This document shows, one piece after another, positions 12,256 through 23,699 of a stretch of DNA of 64,000 bases (positions within the stretch are counted from its first letter, which is position 1; each line of letters begins with the position of its first letter). The notes beneath the pieces were generated by a model. That model was not told the DNA's origin. It made no database searches and saw only the letters and a list, made by a program, of their open reading frames with translations. The position numbers and the translations under genes are program-made. Source of the DNA: Laetiporus sulphureus 93-53 (lineage: Eukaryota > Basidiomycota > Agaricomycetes > Polyporales > Laetiporaceae); contig NW_024468510.1 in assembly GCF_001632365.1 (NCBI RefSeq), positions 1,986,014 to 2,050,013 on the forward strand, in the 5' to 3' direction.

Positions 12256-12871
12256 ATTGTGACAACTTAAAGTGTGGGAATTTAGATGGCTGACATCCTG
12301 TAGCCTCAAATCTTCGCTTTTTTGAGCCGGAAAATAAACTGCATGATGTTCTCATTGCAGGGCATGAAGATGTAGTGTACTGTGTATTATTCATGTGGTC
12401 AAACATTATAAAAAGTCGAAATATGGATCAGAGTTCTCAACAGTTTACCATGGTGGCTGAAGACTCAGATTGTCTCACCTATTCTGCTTGTATGGATGAA
12501 ATGAGGAAATACCATACAAAGTGAAGCATCAGCATGCAGTATACTCTATTGTACATGTTTACATATCAAATTGTCAACAATGTCTAAGCCTGCTAAGGTT
12601 TTTCAGTTCAGCCACAGCAGCACTAAGTGTTATTGTAGAAATTCATTGTTGAAGCTGTGTATAGATCATTGATATATTTCAGGATATGGTATAAAGCTTT
12701 TACTCATTATGTCTCTTCTTCTGTGCATCTTTCAAGCAATAGAAACATATGTAGTACCCTCAGAAAACCATTAGCCACACTTGAAGCTGTGGCTCAGCCA
12801 CTAAAGGCAAATAAGAGCAATCAATTTTACCATTGTGGCTGAGAACTCAGATTGCATTAACTATTCTGCTT

Positions 12872-13096
12872 TATTAAGCCTCAGATTAGGAACACGGAAC
12901 GTGGGTGAGCATCCAGGATGAAGGAGGATGCGAGATGATGCAGATCTTTCCGATATGGCATTCTTTTATATATACATGTACACATTTGGAAATATTATCT
13001 AATCCCTCAGCCACATTGGTCTGGACTCTCATTTGTGAGGGCCTTGATACCTCAGCTTGTCCTCGAGCCTCAGTCGTGAGGTTCAGCTTTCTCAAC
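12872..13096 (-). repeat. Copia 3' LTR (left on the plus strand)
   Basis: 225 bp, about 85-90% identical by eye to the LTR at 19,121-19,346. It is preceded, in element orientation, by a purine-rich tract. It contains a TATA-like tatatatac stretch. Confidence 0.9.
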
Positions 13097-13106
13097 ACTC
13101 TCCCGC
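13097..13106 (-). other. Copia polypurine tract
   Basis: On the minus strand the run GCGGGAGAG directly precedes the TGTTGAG start of the 3' LTR. This is the expected position of the plus-strand primer. Confidence 0.75.
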
Positions 13107-14302
13107 AAGCCGATGAACATCCCAAGCAAACGGGATAGCTTTTGATGCTGCAGTTTGGGGAGTGCTTTCGTAAAAATGTCCGCAATCATATCTTCAGTAG
13201 GACAATAAACAATATTAATACATCCTCTTTGTTGCTGTTTATGCACATAATGATATTTTACATCAAAATGTTTGGAACGCACATGAAACTGAGAATCTTT
13301 TGCAATTGCAATTGCAGAATTATTATCCTCATACAACAGGGTAGGTTGGGACTGATTGAAGCCTATTTGTTTAAATAAACTTTGCAGCCACATGGCTTTG
13401 TGGGCTGCTGCTGCAGATGCGATGTATTCTGCCTCAGTTGTAGATAATGCGACCATGGTTTGCTTCTTGGCACTCCACGTTATCGTGCCTGATCCGAGGC
13501 AGAACACGAAGCTGAAGATGGATTTTCGATCGCGTATGTCATTTGCATAATCAGCGTCAGAAAATCCATGGAAATACACGTAATGCTCAGATTGAGCGCG
13601 TGTGTCAGCCTGATTTTTAAGGTCATAAGTTATTCCAGCATCGCACATTTCTGTGAGATATCAGAGCACACGTTTAGCAGCTGTCCAATGCGGCAACGCT
13701 GGCTTTGCTGTGAACAAGCTGAAGTGTTGCACGGCAAATGCGATATCAGAACGGGTCACTACAGTGGCATACATTAAGGAACTGATTAATGACGCATATG
13801 CATTGCTTCGATCAGGCACGCTATCATCATTATCTTCTTTCTTCTCGAGCATTATGTTCAGATCAAGAGGCATTCCAACAGAATTAGCATTCGCTAATCC
13901 GTTTTTGAATAATAAAGCCTGTATGTATTGAGATTGAGAGATTTTAATCGTGCATTTAGCGCGATCTCTCATAATTTCAATATCAATGATCTTATGAGAT
14001 TCTCCTAAGTCAGTGACTTCAAACATATTTTGAAGTTCCTTTTTAAGAAGTCCCATAATGCTCAGATCATTGGTGAATAATAATAGATTGTCTACCCAAA
14101 TGATGACAATTTCTATTTTATTTTCTTGGATTCAGATGTATGCGCATGGATCTGCGAGTAAATGTTTGAAACTCACATCTAATAAACATTCATTTAATTC
14201 AATATTCCACTCACGACCTGCTTGTTTGAGTCCATATAAAGTTTTTCTAAGGCAACATACTCGATTTAATCTGTCGCTATATCCTTCAGGTTGGCGCATA
14301 TA

Positions 14303-15908
14303 CAGTGACCCACAAAACTGTTGATAAGATTGCTTACTTCGACTTGTATGATGAATATCTCCTCTACCACTAGGTCAAATAAGTGTCATAAGAGCTCATT
14401 TGAAAGCCTATTATCATGGCTTTACAATGCAGTTTTGTTTATATTTTTAACATATTTTGATCTCAAGATATTTGATACTCTTTGAGGGCCACTCTTATCA
14501 ACAGTTTTGTGGCACACACACAAGTTCTCAGAATATTGTGATTCTTGACATGTTGACAGGGTTCATTGTGGGAACATTGATTGATGTTCATGTTTCAACT
14601 TGAACAATGTACAAACAGCCATACACAACTCTTCACACTCAACCAACATCATGCCAAAAGCCGTTGCTACTGAAACTGTCAACCATGTCATCGCTTTGCT
14701 TCAGAATGGCAAATTTCTTCAAGAAATTGAAGCTTTGACTGGGCGACACTATTCTACCATCAGTAAACTGTGCTCCACACACTGTCTCACCATTCCTAAG
14801 GCCAAAGGAGGGCATCCTTCCCTTCTTACTACTGTCAATCTTCGCTATGCTACTTGACTTATTGGGACTGGCAAGGCTACCACATCTCCTGCTGTGGCCA
14901 GAGCTCTTGCAGATGTTACTGGGAGGGTTGTCAATGCAGATACAGTGTGAAGAGGGTTGAAGAAGGCAGGAATGAAGGCTGTAGTGAAGCAAAAAAGGCC
15001 TTTACTCTCTACAAGGCATCAGAAGGAGAGGATGGACTTTGCTTTGGCTCACTAGTATTGGACTGGAGAGGACTGGAGAAGGATGGTATGATCAGATGAG
15101 ACAAAGATTAACAGGATGGGGTCAGATGGAAGAAAATGGGTGTGGAAGAAGCCAGGGAAGAGCCTCAGTGATAGGTTAGTGGAAGGGACTTAGAAGTTTG
15201 GAAGTGGATCCTTGATGATGTGGGGCTGTATGGGCTGAGATGGTGTGGGGTATGCCTGCAATATTGATGGCAGGATGGATGCAGACCTTTATGTCAGCAT
15301 TCTGGAGGATGAGCTGCAAAATAGCCTGGAGGATTGGGGAAAACTGTGGAGGATGTGGTGTTCCAGCAAGACAATGACCCCAAGCACACCAGCAAGAAGG
15401 CCAAGGATTGGTTCAAAGACCATGATTTCAACACCATGCTATGACTCTCTCAATCCCCAGATCTCAATCCCATAGAGAATTTGTGAGATCACCTCAAAAG
15501 CAGCTTGCAGAGTATCAGGAGCCACTAAAGGGAATTACTGAGTTGTGGGAAAGGGTAGAGAAGGAATGAGAGGCCATTGGGAAGGAAGTGTGTCAGAATT
15601 AGATTGAAAGTATGCCAAGGAGGGTGGATGCAGTTGTGAAGGCAAAGGGAGGCTATACCAAGTACTGAAAGTATGAGTTTTGTAGAACCTGAATATGTGC
15701 CACAAAACTGTTGATAAGAGTGGCCCTCAAAGAGTATCATATATCTTGGAATTAAAATATGCTAAAAATATTAAAATACTGAATTGAAAAGCTATGATAA
15801 TAGGCTTTCAAATGAGCTTTTAGGACATTTATTTGGCTCAGTGGTTGAGGAGATATTCACCATACAAGTCGAAGTAAGCAATCTTATCAACAGTTTTGTG
15901 GGTCACTG
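14303..15908 (+). mobile_element. Tc1/mariner element, copy 1, inside the copia element
   Basis: It begins CAGTGACCCACAAAACTG and ends with the reverse complement, flanked by TA at 14,301-14,302 and 15,909-15,910. The flanks are copia RT sequence on both sides, so it entered after copia. The terminal inverted repeats are about 210 bp long. Each TIR also carries a second, inward-facing copy of the ccacaaaactgttgataag word at its inner edge (about 14,498-14,513 and 15,698-15,718). Confidence 0.92.
14651..15668 (+). pseudogene. Tc1-type transposase, decayed
   Basis: The N-terminal helix-turn-helix region is readable from MPKAVATET (14,651) to the in-frame TGA at 14,855. The frame then continues with recognisable Tc1 sequence in pieces. 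WSDETKIN carries the first catalytic Asp (about 15,098), QQDNDPKHTSKKA the second (about 15,370), and SPDLNPIE the Glu of a DD34E set (about 15,460). Further TGA and TAG codons interrupt it near 14,948, 15,190 and 15,238. The end GGYTKY stop at 15,668 matches copy 2. Inactive as read. Confidence 0.85.
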
Positions 15909-18900
15909 TATATTTCCTCTTTAAGGGATCCATTCACGTATGCTCCTTTGACGTCCATTTGTTAGATTTCCCAATCAAGGACTGCTGCCAAGCTTAGGAC
16001 TGCACGAATCATTTCGAGATGCACAACCAGCGTAAAGGTCTCTGAGAAATCCATTTCAGGAATCTGAGAGTACCCTTTCGCTACCAGACGTGCTTGATAT
16101 TTAATAATTTCACCTTCTTTGTTTGTCTTCTTAACAAGAACTCATCTGTTTCTGATAGGTTTGCGATCAGGAGGGAGATCTACCAGATCTCATGTTCCCA
16201 TGTCATGCAATTGTCCAAGTTCAGCTTAGACAGCCTTCTTCCAGCTTAGCCATTCAGAAGATTGCTTTGCATCAGCTAGTGTCTTAGGCTCATTTGCTTC
16301 TATGTTTTGGGGAGCGTTCATGGCTATATAGACAAGCTCTGCAAACAATGCTTGATCTGCAATGCGTTCATCGTTCACGCTCAGATCAAGATCACTGATG
16401 CTCTGAGCTTCTTCCAGTTCTAGTATGTCGTCATCTTCTGAGGACAAATCATCGATGCTCAGATCATTCAGCAATCAATAATCTTGCTGAACGGTTCTTC
16501 TGCTCGTCCTTCTAGGCTCAACAGGTGCATCATATTCTCGTCTTTTTCTCTTTCGAGAATTTTGATCGCTTCCTCGAGCCAGATCAAGGTCTCAGGATGG
16601 ATCATCACCTAATGCAAATATCTGCACATCGCTATTACTCTCGGACTCCCCCACACACTGTGTATTTGCAGGCGGATGCGACTCTCCAAATGGAGAATCA
16701 GTAAACTCAGGTTCTAGTGTAGGTAAGAAATGATAATTATGCGTTATTTTAATTTGACACATTTTAGCATCATAATATCTAATTGCTTTGGGACCGTCCA
16801 TGTAACCAACAAAGATATGTTTGCTGGCTCACAGCGCGAGCTTAGATAAGTTGAGTTCTTCATCAAGAACCCATATAACGCAATCAAACTGTCGAAGGTG
16901 AGTGATATTTGGTTTTTTATCATTCCATTTACCGTCTAGAGTGGTGCCATTGAGCGCACATGTAGGCGCACAGTTTTTATATAAACTGCATGATGCACTG
17001 CTTCAGCTCATAGGAAACGAGGTAGAGTGTGGGTGAACAACATTGCACGTGCTAAAGAAAGCAACGTGCAGTTGAGATGCTCTGCAACACCATTCTGGGG
17101 AGAAGAATATGGTGCAGTAGCACCGGTCTCAATTTTCTGAGAATGACACCAATCAGTAAGATCTGAATTGAGGTACTCATGTCCATTGTTAATTCAGATC
17201 ATCCTCGGCTGATGACTGAATCAGCGATCAAGGTACGTCATATATTCTTTGACCTTCTGAGAGGTCTTGTCCTTTGTTTTCATAAAAAGGATGACACTGT
17301 GATGTGTGACATCATCAGTAAAAGTAATGTAGTATCACCAACCTTGTAGAGCAGTCGTCGGAGCAGGTTCCCACACATCAGTATATGTTAATTCACCGGA
17401 GATCTCACTTCTATGATCAGTGCTCTTCAGGTATGGCTTGCGAGAGAACTTTACCTGGATGCACGCTTCGCACGTGAAATTGTCGGAGTTCGAAATGACA
17501 GTGAAGCCATCAACAAGTGATTCTCAATGAAGGCACTTCAGCGCATCTTTCCTGATATGGCCATAAATACGGTGCCACTCTGCTCATGTATGCGGAGTGT
17601 GTTCCTGCATTGCATAGGTGATGCTCGATGATTTAGACAATGGTCGCACATTGTCAGTGAAATATAAATAGCTCTGACGTGTGGCAGTAGCCAATGTCTT
17701 CCCATTTTTATCAATGAGAATAGCTCTTTTATTTTCTGCAACAATGCGACCACCTGCAGCATCCAGCCGCCCAAGCAAAATTAAGTTGTGACATGCCTGC
17801 AGCGCATATAGCACATTATTAAGTTGAAATCACACTTTCTGATCTCTAAATGTGCTTTCGAGATCTACAGAGCTGCAGCCAACTGCCGCTAAGCTCTCCA
17901 GATTTAATTAGAAGATGGCATGATTCTCGAGCACTTGATATGATGTGAAGATCTCATGTCAGTTTGTGACATGCAAGGTCATCGCTGTATCGGCAATCCA
18001 CGAATAAAAGGAAGAAATATCTTCATCAAAATTACCTAAAAATACAGTGTTCTGATCTTCGTTGTAATCATGCGCTACAAATGCGCGTTCTTTGCCCTTC
18101 GAGGATCCTTCACCCTTGTTGGTGCGATCCACTCTCTTCTGCCTCTTTTCATCAGGTCTCTTCCACCACTGCAGCCACTGGCCTTCCTTTCTGCCTCCTT
18201 AGCAAAGCATTCAGCTTTGGTGTGACGTGGCTTGCTGCAGTTAGAACAGATGATTGCATCGTCTGAGGACTCAGTTTTAGCTCCAGGATTCTTCGGACGC
18301 TCTGAAGGACGCTTCCTCTTCCTGCGAGCGGCTATCATTGCTTGATCCATTCTCGAGCTCAGATCGTGATCTTTGCGGCGACGTCACTCATCAAGAACTA
18401 TCTCGATGAGTTGTTGTACAGTTATGTTCCTCTTCCTCTCTCTTTCTTGCCTCTGTTCCTCCATTTTCTCATTGTCACTATCAATGAGCTCACCTCAGAA
18501 TCTGAAATAGGTGTCTGTGAACGTCTTTCAGGTATCGGGCAACGAGGTGACGATGATGTTACAAAATTGCTTGTCGTCAATCTCATTTCTCATGACATGT
18601 AGTTCTTCTCGAATCTTGCATAACTCCTTAATATGCTTTCCGATGTTGTCTCCTTCACCCGCATATGTACGGTAGAGACATCGAATAAGAGAATCGATAC
18701 CGCTTTGTCTGTGTTGCTCCTTAACCATGCAGAGTTTCTTCCACATGTCTCGAGTAGATGTCGCACCTGTCACATTCACAATCTGGTCGTTGCTGAGATT
18801 GATCGTGATAATGGTGTACGTGGAACAGTCTTTCTTTTCTCATTCTTTGATCTCATCTTCGTGCGCTTGGATCTCTTCGGAGTCTCCGACGATTTGAATC

Positions 18901-19107
18901 TTGGTTTTCTTTTTCTTGTCCTTAATCCATGGCAAGAGCTCTTTATCATCGAGGATGGCCTCCATCTTGGTCTTCCAGAGCATCCAAGTGTCTTCTTTTA
19001 AGAGCTCGATGTGCGAGTACGACAATTTCTTTTTCTCTTCAGCTATGTTGTCAAGTAATAATATCAAAGCAGTTGATTGATAAGATTCGAGGTTAATCTG
19101 AAAGCCC

Positions 19108-19120
19108 GAGGCTCATAACC
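19108..19120 (-). other. Copia primer-binding site, half-tRNA-iMet type
   Basis: Immediately after the 5' LTR the minus strand reads GGTTATGAGCCTC. This is complementary to the anticodon stem-loop of initiator tRNA-Met (GGCUCAUAACC) rather than to a tRNA 3' end. Drosophila copia and yeast Ty5 are known to prime from such a half tRNA. The placement directly at the LTR border supports the call. Confidence 0.75.
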
Positions 19121-19346
19121 TATTAAGCCTCAGATTAGGAACACAGAACACGGGTGAGCGTCTGAAATGAAGGAGGATGCGGGATGATGCAGATCTTCCT
19201 GATATGGCATTTCTTTATATATACGTGTATACATTTGAAAATATTATCTAATTCCTCAGCCGCATTAATCTGGACTCTTGTTTGTGAGGGCCTCAGTACC
19301 TCAGCTTCTCCCTGAGCCTCAATCGTGAGGTTCAGCTTTCTCAACA
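19121..19346 (-). repeat. Copia 5' LTR (right on the plus strand)
   Basis: 226 bp, the partner of 12,872-13,096. It is followed by the target duplication TGCTT at 19,347. Confidence 0.9.
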
Positions 19347-20639
19347 TGCTTGTTTTGATAAAATGAAGAAACAGTATATAAAGTGAGGTATTAGAATACA
19401 ATACACTCCACTGTGCAGGTCAAGGTTTCAAGTTATAAGTCATATCTAAGCATGGAAAGGTTAGCCACAGCAGCTTTGAATGTTACTGTAAAAATGCATT
19501 GTTGAAGCTGTGCACAAACTATTTGTATAATCTGTTAAGTCTTTCATCATAATCTTTTTCCTCCTACACATTTTCCGAGCAACAAAAGCATATGTGGTTA
19601 GCTTAGAAAGTCATTAGCCACACCAAAAGCTGTGGCTCAGCCACCAAAGCCAAATAAGGCCAAACAATCTACTCTGGTGCAGAAAACTTCAATTGCACCA
19701 ATAGGACTTGTTTTTCTATCCTCAGAATGAAGAAGTTGAAGTGTAGAGCAATAAAATGTAGAGATCTATTCTCATTTCTCAAGTAGAGACTATCATAAGT
19801 CCAGAAAATGTTAAACCATTCATTCCATATCACAAAATGGTGAACGCCATGGTTTAAACCGCTTTGAAGCCATTCAATACAGTGGTTTGAATGGTTTGAA
19901 GCCATCAGCCCTTCAGGCATTAACCCTAGCAAATTCAGTGCTGTGATTGGCTCTGAATCTTTGCACCTTTTTGGATCAGCTGCGTCGTGTAGGTTCAAAC
20001 TCTGGCTTATATGTTCATTAGAAAAGATAACAAATAGCAGTAAGAACAAAATGTTATCCAGTAAGAAAAATTTGAAGGAAGGGCCTCTCCTAACCTCAGG
20101 ACAAGGGTGGAAAATGAAACCACTTTGTAATGATCTATTGTGCCATGCTTTGTTTAAGTATCCCACGAGGGTGAAAAAATGCTGCATAGACGCTCTAAGT
20201 GCTCAGTCTTGTATAAACTCTTTCTTTATACCTCAGAAATTGTAACACTCAGTGCTGCTGTGGCTGAACTGAAAAACCTTAGCAGGCTTAGACATTGTTG
20301 ACAATTTGATATGTAAACATGTACAATAGAGTATACTGCATGCTGATGCTTCACTTTGTATGGTATTTCCTCATTTCATCCATACAAGCAGAATAGGTGA
20401 GACAATCTGAGTCTTCAGCCACCATGGTAAACTGTTGAGAACTCTGATCCATATTTCGACTTTTTATAATGTTTGACCACATGAATAATACACAGTACAC
20501 TACATCTTCATGCCCTGCAATGAGAACATCATGCAGATTATTTTCCGGCTCAAAAAAGCGAAGATTTGAGGCTACAGGATGTCAGCCATCTAAATTCCCA
20601 CACTTTAAGTTATCACAATGTGCAAATAAGACCAAATTA

Positions 20640-20715
20640 TGATGTTGGTTGTTAGTGCAACTAGCTAGTTGCCTGAATGATAAACATCATAGCTTGGCAT
20701 TGTGCACACAATGCT
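20640..20715. repeat. Hairpin palindrome, copy 3
   Basis: Core gcaactagctagttgc at about 20,657-20,672, with the same outer arms, in the right arm of the giant palindrome. Confidence 0.7.
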
Positions 20716-21005
20716 TTGAGCTAATCTCAATTCCATTTCTCTAAAATTAAAAGATCTTCTTCCTGGGGCTCTGAGCATCATGCTTATAGTCCAGAAAATG
20801 TTAATTTTGCCTACGCTCATGAAGTGCTGGGTTTGAATCGGAGTGTAAATCTGATAGGTGGCTGATCCAAATAACTGCAAATATTCATGGCCAATCAGAG
20901 TGCTGTATCTGCGATCAATATTCATCAAATCAATTGAATTCTTTCAAAACACTTCAAACATTTGCATTTCATCATGTTCCACTGTATCTAATCTGGCCAA
21001 CAATA

Positions 21006-22614
21006 CAGTGACCCACAAAACTGTTGATAAGATTGCTCACTTCGACTTGTATAGTAAATGTCTCCTCAACCAATAGGTCAACTACATTGTATAGGAACTC
21101 ATTGGAAAGCATATCAGCATGGCTTTCTAATGCAGTTTTAATCATATTTTTACCTTATTTTGATCCTAAGATATTTACTAATCTTTGAGGGTCACTCCAA
21201 TCAACAGTTTTGTGGCACATATCCAGGTTCTACAAAACTCATACTTTCAGTACTTGGTATAGCCTTCCTTTGCCTTCACAACTGCATCCACCCTTCTTGG
21301 CATACTTTCAATCAGATTCTGACACACTTTCTTCCTAATAGCCTCCCATTCCTTCTCTACCCTTTCCCACAACTCAGTAATTCCCTTTGGTGGCTCCTGA
21401 TACTCTGCAAGCTTCTTTTTGAGATGACCCCACAGATGCTCTATGGGATTGAGATCTGGGGATTGAGAGGGCCATATCATAGTGTTGAAATCATGGTCTT
21501 TGAACCACTCCTTGGCCTTCTTGCTGGTGTGCTTGGGGTCATTGTCTTACTGAAACACCACATCCTCCACAGTTTTCCCCAATCCTCCAGGCTATTTTGC
21601 AGTTCATCCTCCAGAATGCTAACATAAAGGTCTGCATCCATCCTGCCATCAATCTTGTAGGCATACCCTACACCATCCCAGCCCATACAGCCCCACATCA
21701 TCAAGGATCCACCTCCAAACTTCTGGGTCCCTTCTACCAACCTATCACTGAGGCCCTCCCCTGGCTTCTTCCACACCCATTTCCTTCCATCTGATCCCAT
21801 CCTGTTAATCTTTGTCTCATCTGACCATACCACCCTTCTCCAGCCCTCCACAGTCCAATATTGGTGAGCCAAAGTGAAGTCCATCCTCTCCTTTCAATAC
21901 CTTGCAGCGAGTAAAGGCCTTCTGTGCTTTACTACAGCCTTCATTCCTGCCTTCTTCAACCCTCTTCGCACTGTCTCTGCATTGACAACCCTCCCAATAA
22001 CATCTGCAAGAGCTCTGGTCACAGCAGGAGATGTGGTAGCCTTGCCAGTCCCAATAAGTCAAGTAGCATAGCGAAGATTGGCAGTAGAAAGAAGGGAAGG
22101 TTATCCTCCTTTGGCCTTAGAAATGGTGAGACAGTGTGTGGAGTGTAGTTTACTGATGGTAAAGTAGTGTAGACCAGTCAAAGCTTCAATTTCTCGAAGA
22201 GATTTGCCATTCTGAAGCAAAGCGATGACATGGTTGACAGTTTCAGTAGCAACAGCTTTTGGCATGATGTTGATTGAGTGTGAAGAGTTGTGTATGGCTG
22301 TTTGTAAATTGTTCATGTTGAAACATGAACATCAATTAATATTCCCACAAAGAACCCTGTCAACACACCAAGAATCGCAATTTTCTGAGAACTTGTGTGT
22401 GTGTCACAAAACTGTTGATAAAGAGTGGCCCTCAAAGATTAGTAAATATTTTGGCATCAAAATGTGATAAAAATATGACCAAAATTGCGTTAGAAAGCCA
22501 TGATGATATGCTTTCCAATGAGTTCTTATACAATGTAGTTGACTCATTGGTTGAGGAGATATGTACTATACAAGTTGAAGTGAGCAATCTTATCAACAGT
22601 TTTGTGGGTCACTG
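21006..22614 (-). mobile_element. Tc1/mariner element, copy 2
   Basis: It has the same CAGTGACCC termini and about 210-bp TIRs with inverted inner repeats as copy 1, flanked by TA on both sides. The transposase runs on the minus strand. The uninterrupted target is visible in the other palindrome arm at 11,870. Confidence 0.93.
21247..22267 (-). pseudogene. Tc1-type transposase, decayed
   Basis: The reading runs from MPKAVATET (about 22,267) through the HTH, then an in-frame TGA at 22,059-22,061, the same codon that is stopped in copy 1. The WSDETKIN and GGSLMMWGC blocks follow (21,884-21,600). A TAA just before the DND catalytic block (about 21,550) breaks the frame, and the last block SPDLNPIEHLWGHLKKKL to GGYTKY-like sequence ends at 21,247. 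DD34E residues are recognisable. Not translatable as one protein. Confidence 0.85.
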
Positions 22615-23699
22615 TATACTATCATCTCAATAATCTATTATTTAGCCTTTTTTGAAGTTATCACACTTTTTATTCCTTGTTTAACTAATAGTTGTTGCAA
22701 TTAAGTTTTAAGCCATTTTGATTTTCACTGTTGCCCTTCTATCTTCACTTTGGCTGCTTTCATGCTCATGGATAATATAGCACTAGAAATCCATTCTTTT
22801 CAGCTTTCAACTGAGTATCTGTTGATTAGATATTTATGGTGTTTGAAGGTATGTGCAATTCTATCAGGCTCACTCATTTATACACTTTTATCACTAACAA
22901 TTCAAAGCCTCCAAACCTAAAAACCATAGTACTTGGTTAATCAATCCTTTGTCTTAAGCACTGCCTTAAGGCATTAATGTAAACTTTTGATCAAACTCTG
23001 ATGCATAAACCTGTCAATACCCCCTCATTTCTTTTTTAATTGCTTTTACAATTCTGCAATTTCTTTAAGTGACCTCTCATACCTTGCTAATATGTTTTTG
23101 AGATGACTTCAAAAATGATAGATGAATCTTTGAAAATTGATCAGGCCATGTTATAGTCTTAAGAGCATTCTCTTTAAGCCATCTTCATGTCTGTTTAAAG
23201 TTACACTTAAACTATTATCTCCTTCACACCTTTGCTGTAATGCTTCAAGCCATTCTGAAGCTCATTTCTCAGAATGGTAACATAAAGGTCAGTGTCATCT
23301 TTTTATCAACTTTACAGGTAAACAGCCTCACATCATGAGTGATCTGTCATCATCTTCATAATACAGCAAATTTGAATCTGTATTTAGCGAGACAAGTCCT
23401 AGCCATGCTATGTTCAATATTCCAAAGTACCATTTGTATATGTAGTGCATCAGAGTTTGATCAAAAGCATACATACTATACAATATACTCAATGAACATG
23501 TTGAGTGTGATTATATTTATCTATAGCAGACTTTTAGCTTAATTAATAGTTGTGAGGGCTACAGAACCGGTAAGTATGTCAGCCACTCAGGATTTGAAAA
23601 TCAAGTCTAAGATAATGAGAATCTCTTTTGAGGCCACTCTGAATATTTTGATACAGCTTAAAATGGCAAGTGTCTTGCTACGATCATCTACACTGCCAT

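Larger units (their letters stand above)
13070..19067 (-). pseudogene. Copia gag-pol polyprotein, broken
   Basis: On the minus strand: gag starts near 19,067 and continues through 18,779-18,528. A CCHC zinc knuckle CSNCSKPRHTKAEC lies at about 18,248-18,207. A protease remnant WIADTA lies near 18,000, where DTA replaces the usual DSG. The gag-pre-integrase and integrase span about 17,620-16,900 with the late-core motif SSPQNGVAEH. The RT is split by the mariner and keeps WVDN where YVDD is usual (about 14,090). RNase H (13,648-13,110) keeps STTEAEY, EDNNSA and DIFTKALP. The usual integrase DNG is NNG, so a catalytic Asp is lost. In-frame TGA codons interrupt the frame at 17,194, 16,592, 16,475, 14,132 and 13,661; at least three stand where the family has Arg. 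Not functional as read. Confidence 0.88.
12872..19346 (-). mobile_element. Ty1/copia LTR retrotransposon, complete but inactive
   Basis: Two LTRs of 225 and 226 bp begin TGTTGAGAAAG on the minus strand and end ...TTAATA. They bracket gag-protease-integrase-RT-RNase H, in the copia order. A perfect 5-bp target duplication TGCTT lies at 12,867-12,871 and 19,347-19,351. Joining the flanks recreates the continuous A-arm sequence seen around 7,565-7,600, so the site is confirmed. Without the mariner (14,303-15,908) the element would be about 4.9 kb, the usual copia size. Its CpG content is higher than that of the surrounding repeats, which suggests a younger arrival. The coding region is broken. 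Confidence 0.93.
20236..23640 (-). repeat. Right B arm of the giant palindrome, split by mariner
   Basis: The reverse complement of 10,900-12,642. The inner part (20,236 to about 20,885) differs from 12,642-11,990 at only a handful of bases by eye, whereas the part beyond the mariner (22,617 onward) is roughly 85% identical to the left arm. It contains the hairpin palindrome copy at 20,640-20,715. Confidence 0.75.

Noticed and set aside
12886..13185. ORFs on both strands in the copia LTR
   Set aside because: They follow LTR sequence repeated at 19,135-19,401 and cont no protein family; the RNase H frame merely ends inside the LTR.
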